A stretch of 64,000 nt of DNA from Neocallimastix lanati (nom. inval.) (GCA_016946835.1 JACVTC010000158.1:126001-190000), one strand, 5' to 3'; numbered from the stretch's first letter, positions 1 to 11,129 are shown. The notes: a model not told the origin generated them from the letters alone. Program-made: numbers and translations.

Positions 1-1733
1 TTTTTGTCATTTTCTTTATATAATAAAGTTTTGTTTATATTTTCTTCAGAATTTGAAAAATTTTTATTATTTGAAAAATTTTTATTATTTGAAAAATTTT
101 TATTTTGAATAATTTCATCATTTTTTAAATTTTGAAAATTTTCAGTTGTATTTATATTTTGTGATTTCTCTATGTTTTGACTATCAAATTTATTCGTTTT
201 TTCAATATTTTGTTTATATCCGAAAGGACTATTAGATGGTGTCTTATTTTGATTGTTTTGATTGAAATCTGGTGAGGAAATAGATGACGGATAATCACTA
301 CCATCGTCAGGAATGTCATAGAAAATTTCCTCATTTGAATTATTTTGATTATTATTTTTATTATTATTTATGGTTAAATTATTAGGATTATAACCAATAA
401 GATTGGTAAAATTAAAATAGAATTGGAAGAAATTTGGATCCCCATATTGATTTTTATTATCATTAGATAATTTTAGGTTGGCTGGAGTATCTTCCAAGCA
501 GTGAATTTCTCTAACTTTATGTATTTTGTAATTTTCATAATCCATTATAATATAACAATTCGATTGTTCACTAAAACCCAAAAAAATTCCTTTACGAGAA
601 TTTGGTGAAAATTTAGATTTATTTTGATCAAAAATTTTGTAATAACTAATGCATTCAAATACACGTAAATATTTAATATTTGATTTTTTTATTGAAAAAT
701 ATTTCATCAGGGATTTTATTATTAATGCTTCTATGTGGTACTTTGTTGTAAACATAGTTAGCATAAGTAACAGCAAAATCCCAAAAATTTTCACTTAATC
801 CACTCCAATATAATATTGTTTTTGTGCAGGAGATTAGAGTTTGATTAAATCTCTTTGCAATTCCAGAGAAAATACCTTTAAAATACCGTTTTCTTTACAG
901 AAATTTTTAATTTTCTTGTTATCAAATTCACAACCTTGATCTGATTTGAAAAATTTAATTTTATAGTTATTATTATTATTTAAGAATTTAAAAACTTCAA
1001 TAATAGTATCTATGGCTTCAGATTTACTTTTTAGTAGGAATATCCAACTTTTTCTACTAAACTCATCAATAAAAGTTAAAATAAATCTTTTTCTAGTAAA
1101 AGATTTATTTATTGGCCCAATAATATCAGAATGTATTACTTCGAGGATATGAGAAGCTTTGGGAGTAATTCTATTGAGTGATTTTCTTTTCATTTTTGTT
1201 ATTTTACATTCATCACAACAATTATTATTATTATTTATACCATGTTCTTGTAAATACTTTTGCATATCCTCATTATAATAATGACCAATTCTTCTATGCC
1301 AAAGAAGTTCTTGGTAATTATTAAAATTTTGCATAGCCATAATATAATTTCTATTATTACTTATTTCATATTTTTTATTTTGAACATCAGTGATATTTAT
1401 TTCATTTCTTTTATTAGCTTGAAATGATGCGATTGTTTTATAATTTTTATCTAACATTTTTAGAATAACATTGTTATTTATTTCTTCAATAATAACTTTT
1501 ATTCCAATTTTAGCTAATTCTATACCACTAATCATATTTTTAGTTACATCTTTTGAGTACAGAACACGATTTAATTTTATTTTGTAATTATTTATATTTA
1601 AAATTGTTTCTCCATAGCCATCAAAAGTACATTTGGTTCCGTTAGCACAACTTAGATTTATTTTTTCATTTTGAAAATTTTGTAATATACTTTTATTATT
1701 AGTTATATGTTCACCGGCACCACTATCATATAA
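1..1733 (-). pseudogene. copia element D protease-integrase region, broken
   Basis: Reading on from the stop codon gives the protease motif LYDSGAGEHIT (about 1700-1731), then the integrase zinc-binding part (HRRIGHYYNEDMQ, CCDECKITKMKR) and the first catalytic Asp in HSDIIGP. The second is in FKSDQGCEFD. The frame breaks near 870: a deletion has removed the PPYNPENNG segment that precedes the catalytic Glu, and GIAKRFNQTLIS resumes in another frame. Further frame changes follow near 690. After that comes an Asn/Lys-rich linker with NKNFSNNKNFSN repeats up to base 1. The reverse transcriptase lies outside the window. Confidence 0.85.
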
Positions 1734-2879
1734 CTATTCGTCTTTATTATAATTATTGGTATTTAATAAATATTTTATTGTATTTAACTGGTTAAGAACG
1801 CGTGTATTTTTGTGTTTTAACATCAAATTTTCATTAGTAATAGATGAATTATTAATTTTATTGATAAGGTTTATTGATTTTGTGTCGTCATTAGGTTTTT
1901 CTAAATTATCATGTAATTCATGATAATTAAATCCATTGTTATATTCGTTACTCAATTGAATATCATTAATATATCCCATAAATTTTCTATTGTTAGATTT
2001 ACCATTATTTTTTCTATTTGAATTTTTTAAATTGTACCAGCATTCCTTTAAAGTGTGACCATGTTTTTCACAAATTAAACAAAATTTTTCTTTTTGATTA
2101 TTTTTATTATAATTTTTATTGTCGTTTTTATGATTCATTGGTTTATCATTTTTGTATTTACTTTCATTGTATTTATTATTATTATTATTATCCGTTTTTG
2201 TAAATCTTTTATATCTTTTGTGGAGTGCATCAATTTCCATTGGGTCATCGGATCTGTTTGAGTTAGTATCTTCATTATTATTGTCCCATTCGCCAGCATA
2301 AGATTTCATAGTTATATTATATTTTATTCTCTCACATAGTTGTTTATAAGTTTCGTTAACATTGAATTCAAATTTGCTCCTAAATCCGGGAGGAAATGTA
2401 TTGTAAGTATATTTTGATTTTTCCTTATCTGAAATGGGAAACTTTGATTTTTTCATATTTTCAAAAATATTATCTAACTTTGTTAATATTTTTGGAATAT
2501 CTTTTATGGTTTTTGCTTTTAAATCAGCTATCTTTTTAGCCCAATAAAGCATATCCGTTTCACTTTCTCCGTATTCTTCTTTAAGGTACTTTATTATAGA
2601 ATACACGGATTCTAATTTTATGACATCCTTTATAATGTCAGAGCCTATAGAATTTAAAATAAAAAGCCTTGCCTTCTTATTTTCTATTTTCGCATTTTCT
2701 AATTCATCTGAATTAGAATTTTTTTCTTCTAGTTCTTTAAGTACATCTTTATCAATGTAAATATTTAATTTATTAATGTATAGTGCATCATAAATTATTG
2801 TGTACCATACTTCAAAATTGTCCCCTGTCAGGCGGACATTATTTTCTTTTAATGAATAATTACTATTATTATCATTCAT
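1734..2879 (-). pseudogene. copia element D gag region
   Basis: A 381-aa reading frame starts with MNDNNSNYS. It carries the usual copia gag helical domain (GDNFEVWYTIIYDAL near the start) and a retroviral-type zinc knuckle, CLICEKHGHTLKEC (Cx2Cx4Hx4C), near residue 267. The nearby stretch DPMEIDALHK matches the DPMDIDYAGK segment of element A. The frame ends at a TAG that falls exactly where the tryptophan of the protease motif WLYDSGAG should be. The frame stays open past it, so this is one nonsense change in a formerly single gag-pol ORF, not a natural gag stop. Stop-codon suppression is possible but unlikely, because elements A and C have no stop there. Confidence 0.85.
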
Positions 2880-2922
2880 TATTTAAAATATTAATTAGTA
2901 TTAATCTCTTTCCTTTCCAGAG

Positions 2923-2937
2923 CTGAGACTCTTAATC
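2923..2937 (-). promoter_or_regulatory. primer-binding site of element D
   Basis: On the minus strand this reads GATTAAGAGTCTCAG, directly after the LTR end. It shares 14 bases with the sites of elements A, B and C. The complement carries GACTCTTAATC, the anticodon arm of tRNA-Lys(CUU). Confidence 0.75.
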
Positions 2938-3317
2938 TATTGTTATGTATATATTTAATTTTATTTATTTATTAATATATTTAATATAAACAAGTCTGAG
3001 ATTAAAATAAAAATAATCAGGTGAAATATATATACTAAATTTAATCAAATGATTTCGTGATTTACATAAAAATAAGAAATAAATTATTTACATAAAAGAA
3101 TGATATTAACATAAATAATGTTAATCATACATAAAATAATAATTATATAAAAAGTAAAATATAAATTAATATATTAAAATTTATTAATATTATAACAATA
3201 TATAAATTTCTATATTTTTTATTTATATATTAATTCTTCTATTATTAAAGATTCTTTAATGGAAGGAAGGTATCGAATTAAAAATATAATTAAAATATTT
3301 ATACAGTGATTATCCAA

Positions 3318-3369
<52 letters not shown>

Positions 3370-3551
3370 ATTCAATTATATATAATTATACATTATCATA
3401 TATTTGGAATATAATGATACTATATATAATATCATTAAATATATTAATTAAAAAATAATATATAATATATATAGAATGATTACAATGCAATATATAAAAT
3501 TATAATAAATTTATTTTAAACTTTTTTATTTTATAAGATTCAGAAAGATTT

Positions 3552-3586
<35 letters not shown>

Positions 3587-4122
3587 TTTGAATTTTATTT
3601 GATAGTAATAAAAATATAATAAACATTATATTTAATTTAATATTTACTATAAAACTTTTTTAGTTTTATATCTATATGATTATAACTATGTCATTTTTCT
3701 TAACTATGAAATTGCTAAAATTTAAAATTTTTTTTTAGTATTTGATATTGGAATATAGAAATTTATATATATATTGATAATTGAAAAAAAATTTTTTTTC
3801 TTTTTTCTTTATTTTTTCTTTTTTTTTTTTTTTTTTTTTCTTTTTATTTTTCCTGAAATTTTTAATTTTTTATCTTACAATTAGATGGGCAGTTAAAGAA
3901 TTTTCGTATTATTATTTGAGATTAATCGTCGTTTCCTAAATTCTGGCCTTCTTCCATTCCAATCTTAAAATTTTAATACATTTTATTTTATATCATTACT
4001 ATCAATTAATGTATTAGTTATTTATTGTACAAATAATTGATAATGTATTTAAGTGGTTTCATATTTCAAATGAATGAATATTATTTATTAAATGTTTTTT
4101 TAAAAAAATTTTTTTTAATGTA

Positions 4123-4171
<49 letters not shown>
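2938..4171. other. LTR of element D of unknown extent, then AT-rich spacer
   Basis: The 5' LTR of element D starts at 2938 on the plus strand. Its outer end cannot be fixed because no second copy is in view. The stretch also holds an (AAAT)n tract at about 3318-3367, poly-T tracts near 3550 and 3825, and an (AAT)n tract of about 45 bp ending at 4171. I see no gene in it. Confidence 0.5.
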
Positions 4172-4491
4172 TGTTGACTGCACTCATAATTTAACTATAT
4201 ATTTAATTTATTTATTTATAGTATTTATTTATATTTATATGTATTTATTTATTTATATTTAATGATTACTTAAATGTATTATGATCTATCGTCTTGTATA
4301 AATCTATGTTAATTATCTTTTAATATTTATTTAATTAATTTTTAATTTATTTTATGTTATGGAAAACGCATGTAGTAACATGTGACTTTATTACTTATTT
4401 AAAGCCGAAAGATAGATCATACACTTATTTCCCTTGTATACCATATTCCATAAGGAATATTATTATAGATCTAAATTTAATAAAGCTAACA
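4172..4491 (+). mobile_element. probable solo LTR
   Basis: About 320 bp begin with TGTTGAC and end with GCTAACA, so the termini TGTTR and YAACA are inverted repeats ending in the canonical TG and CA. An (AAT)n tract lies directly on each side, the same context as elements A, B and C. The body has slightly more G+C than its flanks and no coding frame. No internal region follows, so I read it as a solo LTR from recombination of a full element. It does not resemble LTRs A, B or C closely, so the family is unknown. Confidence 0.55.
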
Positions 4492-4679
<188 letters not shown>

Positions 4680-5020
4680 TGTTAAAGTATTAAATAATAT
4701 AAATAAATAAACTTAATAATTTAGGTTTATAATTAAATAATAGAAAATATAAATCATAAATATTTATGTAAAAACTAAACTTAAAATGTAAATTAACATT
4801 ATTTATGTTAATACATAATTAAATGTAAATCATTAAATTTATCATGCGCATGTAAATAATCTCTTTATTCTTGTTTATTCACGTGAAATAATAATATAGT
4901 TTATATAAAAATAATTGTTTATTTTATAGACAAAAAAATTTGCGACTTTCGTCAATAAGTAATTTTATAATAAATAAATAAATGTATATATTATTAATAA
5001 CTAAATAAATTACTTTAATA
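4680..5020 (+). repeat. 5' LTR of element A
   Basis: It starts TGTTAAAGTATT at the end of an AAT tract and ends CTTTAATA just before the primer-binding site. The 3' copy begins at 10503. The end is TA, not the usual CA. No confident TATA box can be singled out in such AT-rich sequence. Confidence 0.92.
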
Positions 5021-5035
5021 GATTAAGAGTCTCAT
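5021..5035 (+). promoter_or_regulatory. primer-binding site of element A
   Basis: GATTAAGAGTCTCAT lies immediately after the 5' LTR. It contains no TGG, which would pair with a mature tRNA CCA end. Instead the complement ATGAGACTCTTAATC matches the anticodon stem-loop of tRNA-Lys(CUU), with CUU as the anticodon. The same site occurs in elements B, C and D. Confidence 0.75.
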
Positions 5036-5207
5036 CTGTACTCTTAACATTCTCATATAATATTGATAAAATAATATAAAATATATTTATTAAAATAAAA
5101 TATTAATTAAATAAAATATTAATAAAATTACATAATAAAAACACAAAATAATCTTCTTAAAACCCAAATATATAATAATATTAATTATTAAATTAAAAAT
5201 TAATTAA

Positions 5208-8200
5208 ATGAGTGATTTTATCCCGTTCAAAAAGGAAGCCATATTGAATGGCAAAAATTTTAATATATGGTATGATAATTTAACGGACATATTGGAGAAA
5301 GATGACTTAGCTGAATATCTAACTAAAGATATATTGGAAGAAGCCAAAAGGGACAATACCAAAAAGGAAGAAGAAATAAAGGAAATCAAGAAAACGAACA
5401 CAAAAGTCCGTTATATTATTAAAAATACCATAAATTCCAAAATCCATGAAGATATTATTGGCATGAACACTCCATATGCCATAATAAATTATCTAAGAGA
5501 AGAATACAAATTAAGTGAGAATGACATGACTCAATGGATTAGTAAACTTAAAAATGTCAAAGCTGAAAAAGAAACAGAAATACCTTCAGCTATTAAGGAA
5601 ATCTTTAAATTATTTAATGGCATGAACTCCTCCGGAAATATTATCTCCGAAAAAGAAAAAGTAAAATATTTATTAAGAGCATTACCAAAAAGTTATAAAA
5701 TGAAATTAACTTTAAATGGTAATGAAACAGCCGAAGAATTAAAAACAACTATAGTAAAAGATATAAACACCTGGTTATATGTCGATGAACAAACAGATAA
5801 AGACCAACGATCATATGATCCAATGGACATCGACTATGCTGGGAAACTTGGATACAAGAATAGGAAAAATTTAAAAAACAAGAACAATAATAAAAATTTT
5901 TCCAAAAAAGGAAATCCAAGTAAACAAAACAACAAAGAAAAATTTAATAATAATAAATATAACAATAATAATAAATACTGCGAAATCTGTGAAAGGAGGG
6001 GTCATTCTACCAAAGAATGTAGGTATAATCCAAGAAACCCAAATGGATTATACAATAAATACTACATTCAAGATGAACAAAAATTAAATAATTATCACAC
6101 TCATAATAATTGGCATAATGGAAGACCCATAAGATATATTAATTTAAATGATGAATATAATGAAAATATATCTTATGATGATATAAAGCCAATGTTTTAT
6201 AAATATTATAATCCTAAAAGCAAAGGAAAATATGTGGATAATGATGATTCAGATGAATATCAAGAATCTGAAAAATCAAATTGTTTCATAAATTATGATA
6301 AAGAAGACGTTAAAAATGAAGTTTTAATTAAAAATAATATAATAACACGAGTAGAAAATAAATTAAATTTAGCTAATGAAATTTTTATAAATAATATTAA
6401 TAAAAAGGAAATAAATACAAATAATACAAATGAAATTTTTAATATTAATTACAATAAAAAAGAAACATCAGAATGGTTATATGATTCAGGTGCTGGTGAA
6501 CATATAACTAATGATCTAAGTCTGCTTAAAAATTTTAAAAAAGAAAAAATAAAGTTAAGATGTGCAAATAATACTTATTGCTATTTTGAAGGCCATGGTG
6601 AATTTGAATTTACTATTAATAATTATCATTTTAAATTTAACAAAGTATTATATTCAAAAGAAGTAGCTAAAAATATTATTAGTGGAATAGAATGGGCAAA
6701 ACAAGATGTTAAAACCTTGACAGAAAAGGATAAACACAATAATATTATCCTCAGAATTTTAGATAACAATTATAATATTATTGCCACATTCCAAGCTAAT
6801 AATAACAATGAAGTTAAAATTGTAGTTACTCATTTCAATATTGAAAATGAAAGAAATAATAAAAATAATCTTATGGCAATCCAAAATTTTCGGAATGCTG
6901 AAGAGTTAACTTGGCATCGACGGCTTGGTCATTTCTACCAAGAAGATTTGAAGAATTATCTAAATAATCATGAAATTAACTTAGATAAGTGTGATGATTG
7001 CAAAATTGCGAAAATGAAACGCAATCCACACAATAAAACTCCTCCTAGAGCTAAAGAGATCTTAGAAGTTATACATTCAGATATTATTGGTCCTATTAAC
7101 ACATCTTATACTGGAAAAAGGTTCATTCTTACTATCTTAGATGAAGCTTCTAGAAAATCATGGGTTTTTATAATGAAGAGTAAATCAGAAACTACTGATA
7201 TTATTATCAATACCTTAAGAATGCTTAATAATAAATATAAGGATCATAAAATTAAAGTTTTTAAATCGGATAACGCAAAGGAATATAAAAACAAGAAAAT
7301 TGATTCCTTTTGCAATGAAAATGGAATTGAAAAAGTATTCTCTCCTCCGTATAATCCTGAAAATAATGGACTATGTGAAAGATTTAATCTTACTATTGTT
7401 TCCTGCGCGAAAACCTTGTTATATTGGAGTGGACTTAGTGAAAACTTCTGGGACTTTGCGATATTATACGCTAACTATATATACAACAAAGTTCCTCATT
7501 CTGGAATTCATAACAAAATTCCAGATGAAATATTCTACAAAAACAAAGTAAAAATTAATCACATCAAGGTATTCGGTTGTATCACCTTCTATATTGACAG
7601 AAGCCAAAATAAATCCAAATTTTCACCTAATTCTAAGAAAGGAATTTTTCTTGGATTTAGTGAAAAAACTAATAGCTATATTATTATGGATTTCAATGAT
7701 AATTCAATTCATTATTGTAGAGAAATTTACTGTTTAGAAGATACTCCTGCTAATGTAAAATTAGCAAACAATAAATCAAATCAATATGGTGATCAGGAAT
7801 TTCTTACTTTTGATTTTTATTTTTCGAAGAATTTACCAGACTCATCTGGTGGAGAAAATCATAAAGCTGGTAACCATAGTAGTAAACCTTCTGAAAATAA
7901 ATTTAATAACAACAACAAAGAAAATAGCAAAAATACCAAAGAAAATTATTCATCATTACCTATCACAAACAATGATGATTTACAAGAAAATTTAAATAAG
8001 GACAATTCCCCTAAAAGAGATAAAGGGAAAAGCCCAGAGACTGAGGATTCTAACGATACCAATATCAATAATAATATTGGTAAGGACAAAGAAATAAAAA
8101 TCGCAGAAGAAAAGACCCAAAACTACAAAAATCAAGAAAATTTCAAAAATCATTCTGATGAAAATTTTTCTGATAATAAAAATTTTTCAAAAAATGAAGA

Positions 8201-10490
8201 AAATTCAATAAACAAAAACAAAAATTTTAATGAAACCTTATCGAATAATAATTCTAATCAAGAGAAAAATTTTTCTGAAAATTCAAATATAAATAAGGTT
8301 AAAAATTCTAAAACTCAAAATAATAATAAAATTACTGATGAAGAAAAATTTTTTAATATTAACGACAAAACCTTATTTAATAAGAAATCCAATAATCAAG
8401 GAAAAGTTAATGAACAAACCAATATGTCTTCAAATAAATCTAATATAATTAAAGAAAATTTTAATAAAAATTTTTCTGAAACAAATATTAAAAATAATAT
8501 ATCTACCAGTACTACTGATAATATATCTAAATCCAAAAATTTTTCAAACCCAAATTATTATAATTTTCCTTCTTCTCCTCAAGAAAATACTATGTTTAAT
8601 AGAAATAATATTATCTCTTCTTACATCGACAAAAAGTTCCCTTTTAATGGCAGAAGAAGTGTTAAAGAACTACATATAGATAACCAAAATTCTTTTAATA
8701 CAAATTCATTCAATAGAATTAATTTACCTCATCTTAGGAGCAATTTTCATTTCAAAAATAATAAAAATTTTGAAAATGGAAATATTGATTATTTATTTTC
8801 AAATAATCATTTTAAAATTAAGAAAAATAATTATTTACATATTAAAAAACAGTTTAATTTTAAAAAACACGGAAGGTCACTTTCGGACGATTTAACACCT
8901 TCCCAATCACATAAATTTCGTAGATCAAACTTTAATTCAAAAATTATTGCTACTTTGGATAATTTTGTGCCCCAATCATTTTTCCAAGCCACAAATTGTA
9001 AAGACCACGTTCTATGGGAAAAAGCTATGGATAACGAACTGGATAATCTTTATACTAATAAAATTATGACTTTTGTGAACAATATTCCAGATGGTAAGAA
9101 ACCCATTCCTTCCAAATGGGTCTACGCCCTTAAGACTGATGGTCTTGGCCATATTATTAAACATAAAGCTCGTTTTGTCGCTAAAGGTTTCTCTCAAAAA
9201 TATGGCATTGATTATGAGTTGACTTTCTCTCCTACCCTTAATATCGATTGTTTAAAACTTCTTATCTCCTTAGCTGCTAAATTTAAATGGGACATTCTCC
9301 AATTAGATATCAAAGCTGCGTATCTCAACGCGGATTTAGACAAAGATATCTATGTCAAAATTCCCCCTGGAGATCCTAACTTTGGGAGGGGATATTGGAA
9401 ATTGAACAAAGCATTATACGGTTTAAAACAATCTGGCCGACAATGGTATAATACTATCTCTAAATTTTTAATTGAACAAGGAATGGAGCAACTAAAATCT
9501 GAAAGTTGCGTTTTTAAGAAAATCGTAAATGGAAAATTAGTCTGTATAATTGGCTTATACGTAGACGATATGATTGTTACTGGAGAAAAGGAAGAAATTA
9601 ACAAAATCTTCAATAAAATTAAAAACAAATTCAAGATCTCAAAATCTGGTCCAATAGACTACTTATTGGGAATTAAAGTTGAAAATAGAAATAACACTTA
9701 TACATTATCTCAAACACAATTTATAGAAAATATTTTAAAAACATTTAATATCAATAACAAAAGACTAAGAAAAACACCATGTGTTGGTGATAATACAATA
9801 TCAGAAAATAACCAACCATTCAACAAAACAAAATATAAAAGTGCAATTGGTATGTTAATTTATTTATCAAAATGTACCAGACCCGACATTGCATTTTCAG
9901 TCAACAAAGCTGCCAGAAATTCAGAAAATCCAACAGTATCTGACTGGCACAAAGTTATTGCAGTATTACAATATTTAAAAAATACCAAAAATTACAAAAT
10001 TAAATATGATGGCACTGGTAACATTGTAGGTTACACAGATTCAGACTTCGCTGGTGACGTTACTGACAGAAAATCAACATCAGGTAATATTATCTTAATG
10101 GGAAATAATCCAATATCCTGGACCTCGAAAAAACAGTCAGTTGTCGCCACATCAACAGCAGAAGCTGAATACATAAGTGCGTCAGTATGTATCAAGAAAT
10201 TATTAAGAATTAAAAATATATTATACGAATTACTCAAATTTAATAAACCACTAACATTATTCACAGACAATAATGCAAGTAAAATTTCAATGGAAAATGG
10301 AGAATTAAATCCAAAATTAAAACATATTTCAATTAAATATCACTTTAATAGAGACAATATTGAGAAAAATTTAATTAAATTAAAATATATCAGTACTGAT
10401 AAAATGCTAGCTGACACATTAACAAAATGTGTAAATGGTACTAAAATGACAACCTTTGCAAATCAAATTTTCATTACAAATGAAAACTGA
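5208..10490 (+). CDS. copia gag-pol polyprotein, intact
   Basis: This 1760-aa polyprotein encodes everything the element needs for particle formation, reverse transcription and integration. Gag spans about residues 1-300, with the knuckle CEICERRGHSTKEC (Cx2Cx4Hx4C) near 258. The aspartic protease has WLYDSGAGEHIT near 422. Integrase has the HHCC zinc site (HRRLGHFYQE with CDDCKIAKMKR, about 570-605) and catalytic D-D-E in HSDIIGP, FKSDNAKEY and PPYNPENNGLCERFN (about 623-727). An Asn/Lys/Ser-rich linker with repeated NFS motifs fills about 900-1240. RT holds YVDDMIVTG near 1451. RNase H has GYTDSDFAGD near 1608 and STAEAEYIS. The start is the first ATG after the leader. No frameshift separates gag from pol, so the Gag:Pol ratio must be set some other way, for example by differential splicing or processing as in other single-ORF copia elements. 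Confidence 0.97.
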   Translation: MSDFIPFKKEAILNGKNFNIWYDNLTDILEKDDLAEYLTKDILEEAKRDNTKKEEEIKEIKKTNTKVRYIIKNTINSKIHEDIIGMNTPYAIINYLREEYKLSENDMTQWISKLKNVKAEKETEIPSAIKEIFKLFNGMNSSGNIISEKEKVKYLLRALPKSYKMKLTLNGNETAEELKTTIVKDINTWLYVDEQTDKDQRSYDPMDIDYAGKLGYKNRKNLKNKNNNKNFSKKGNPSKQNNKEKFNNNKYNNNNKYCEICERRGHSTKECRYNPRNPNGLYNKYYIQDEQKLNNYHTHNNWHNGRPIRYINLNDEYNENISYDDIKPMFYKYYNPKSKGKYVDNDDSDEYQESEKSNCFINYDKEDVKNEVLIKNNIITRVENKLNLANEIFINNINKKEINTNNTNEIFNINYNKKETSEWLYDSGAGEHITNDLSLLKNFKKEKIKLRCANNTYCYFEGHGEFEFTINNYHFKFNKVLYSKEVAKNIISGIEWAKQDVKTLTEKDKHNNIILRILDNNYNIIATFQANNNNEVKIVVTHFNIENERNNKNNLMAIQNFRNAEELTWHRRLGHFYQEDLKNYLNNHEINLDKCDDCKIAKMKRNPHNKTPPRAKEILEVIHSDIIGPINTSYTGKRFILTILDEASRKSWVFIMKSKSETTDIIINTLRMLNNKYKDHKIKVFKSDNAKEYKNKKIDSFCNENGIEKVFSPPYNPENNGLCERFNLTIVSCAKTLLYWSGLSENFWDFAILYANYIYNKVPHSGIHNKIPDEIFYKNKVKINHIKVFGCITFYIDRSQNKSKFSPNSKKGIFLGFSEKTNSYIIMDFNDNSIHYCREIYCLEDTPANVKLANNKSNQYGDQEFLTFDFYFSKNLPDSSGGENHKAGNHSSKPSENKFNNNNKENSKNTKENYSSLPITNNDDLQENLNKDNSPKRDKGKSPETEDSNDTNINNNIGKDKEIKIAEEKTQNYKNQENFKNHSDENFSDNKNFSKNEENSINKNKNFNETLSNNNSNQEKNFSENSNINKVKNSKTQNNNKITDEEKFFNINDKTLFNKKSNNQGKVNEQTNMSSNKSNIIKENFNKNFSETNIKNNISTSTTDNISKSKNFSNPNYYNFPSSPQENTMFNRNNIISSYIDKKFPFNGRRSVKELHIDNQNSFNTNSFNRINLPHLRSNFHFKNNKNFENGNIDYLFSNNHFKIKKNNYLHIKKQFNFKKHGRSLSDDLTPSQSHKFRRSNFNSKIIATLDNFVPQSFFQATNCKDHVLWEKAMDNELDNLYTNKIMTFVNNIPDGKKPIPSKWVYALKTDGLGHIIKHKARFVAKGFSQKYGIDYELTFSPTLNIDCLKLLISLAAKFKWDILQLDIKAAYLNADLDKDIYVKIPPGDPNFGRGYWKLNKALYGLKQSGRQWYNTISKFLIEQGMEQLKSESCVFKKIVNGKLVCIIGLYVDDMIVTGEKEEINKIFNKIKNKFKISKSGPIDYLLGIKVENRNNTYTLSQTQFIENILKTFNINNKRLRKTPCVGDNTISENNQPFNKTKYKSAIGMLIYLSKCTRPDIAFSVNKAARNSENPTVSDWHKVIAVLQYLKNTKNYKIKYDGTGNIVGYTDSDFAGDVTDRKSTSGNIILMGNNPISWTSKKQSVVATSTAEAEYISASVCIKKLLRIKNILYELLKFNKPLTLFTDNNASKISMENGELNPKLKHISIKYHFNRDNIEKNLIKLKYISTDKMLADTLTKCVNGTKMTTFANQIFITNEN

Positions 10491-10493
10491 TTT

Positions 10494-10502
10494 GAGGGGG
10501 AG
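10494..10502 (+). promoter_or_regulatory. polypurine tract of element A
   Basis: GAGGGGGAG abuts the 3' LTR, where it would prime plus-strand DNA synthesis. Five G in a row stand out in such AT-rich sequence. Elements B and C have matching tracts at the same place. Confidence 0.9.
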
Positions 10503-10838
10503 TGTTAAAGTATTAAATAATATAAATAAATAAACTTAATAATTTAGGTTTATAATTAAATAATAGAAAATATAAATCATAAATATTTATGTAAAAACTA
10601 AACTTAAAATGTAAATTAACATTATTTATGTTAATACATAATTAAATGTAAATCATTAAATTTATCATGCGCATGTAAATAATCTCTTTATTCTTGTTTA
10701 TTCACGTGAAATAATAATATAGTTTATATAAAAATAATTGTTTATTTTATAGACAAAAAAAATTTGCGACTTTCGTCAATAAGTAATTTTATAATAAATA
10801 AATAAATGTATATATTATTAATAACTAAATAAATTACT

Positions 10839-10844
<6 letters not shown>
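10503..10844 (+). repeat. 3' LTR of element A
   Basis: It is identical to the 5' LTR at 4680-5020 by eye apart from one extra A in the poly-A run near 10760. It is followed directly by an AAT tract. Confidence 0.92.

Positions 10845-10894
<50 letters not shown>
10845..10894. repeat. (AAT)n tract between elements A and B
   Basis: About 50 bp of AAT repeat form both the 3' flank of element A and the 5' flank of element B. Confidence 0.95.
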
Positions 10895-11113
10895 TGTTAA
10901 CTTACTAGTTATATATACTTATATTATGTGTCATGTTACACTAATGTGTCATGTGGTCTAAGCCACATTTTTATGTCTATTAATATGGTTTAAAGAAATT
11001 TTATTGTACATCAGTTCTTTAAAGCACTTTGTGCCTTAAGTGCTCACTATCTATCTAAATATAATAAATAAAAGTCGATATAAAAACTAAATCCAAAATA
11101 ACCAAAGTTATCA
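10895..11113 (+). repeat. 5' LTR of element B
   Basis: It starts with TG and ends with CA (GTTATCA) next to the primer-binding site. Its match is at 15560-15787. It is richer in G+C than the surroundings, with segments such as TGTCATGTGGTCTAAGCC shared by both copies. Confidence 0.92.
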
Positions 11114-11129
11114 GATTAAGAGTCTCATG
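11114..11129 (+). promoter_or_regulatory. primer-binding site of element B
   Basis: GATTAAGAGTCTCATG is the longest of the four sites. Its complement CATGAGACTCTTAATC agrees over all 16 bases with the D-stem-to-anticodon-loop part of vertebrate tRNA-Lys(CUU) as I recall it. Confidence 0.75.

Larger units (their letters stand above)
1..2937 (-). mobile_element. Ty1/copia element D, 5' part, runs off the window
   Basis: This is the internal region of a minus-strand copia element: leader, gag, protease, integrase, and the start of the Asn-rich linker, which leaves the window at base 1. The order and motifs match the intact element A at 5208-10490. The 5' LTR begins at 2938, just outside the primer-binding site. 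Its far end is unclear because the sequence fades into AT repeats without a visible matching copy. The copy is inactive: there is a stop codon between gag and protease and a deletion in the integrase core. Confidence 0.9.
4680..10844 (+). mobile_element. complete Ty1/copia LTR retrotransposon A
   Basis: A 6165-bp element has LTRs of 341 and 342 bp that, read side by side, differ only by one A in a poly-A run. It has a primer-binding site, an uninterrupted 1760-aa gag-pol frame and a polypurine tract. It lies in an AAT array, so a 5-bp target duplication cannot be told from the repeat. Near-identical LTRs and an intact ORF mean a recent and perhaps still active insertion. Domain order protease-integrase-RT-RNase H defines it as copia (Pseudoviridae-like), not gypsy. 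Confidence 0.95.

Noticed and set aside
5204-5401. Short minus-strand ORF at the start of element A
   Set aside because: Antisense shadow of gag.
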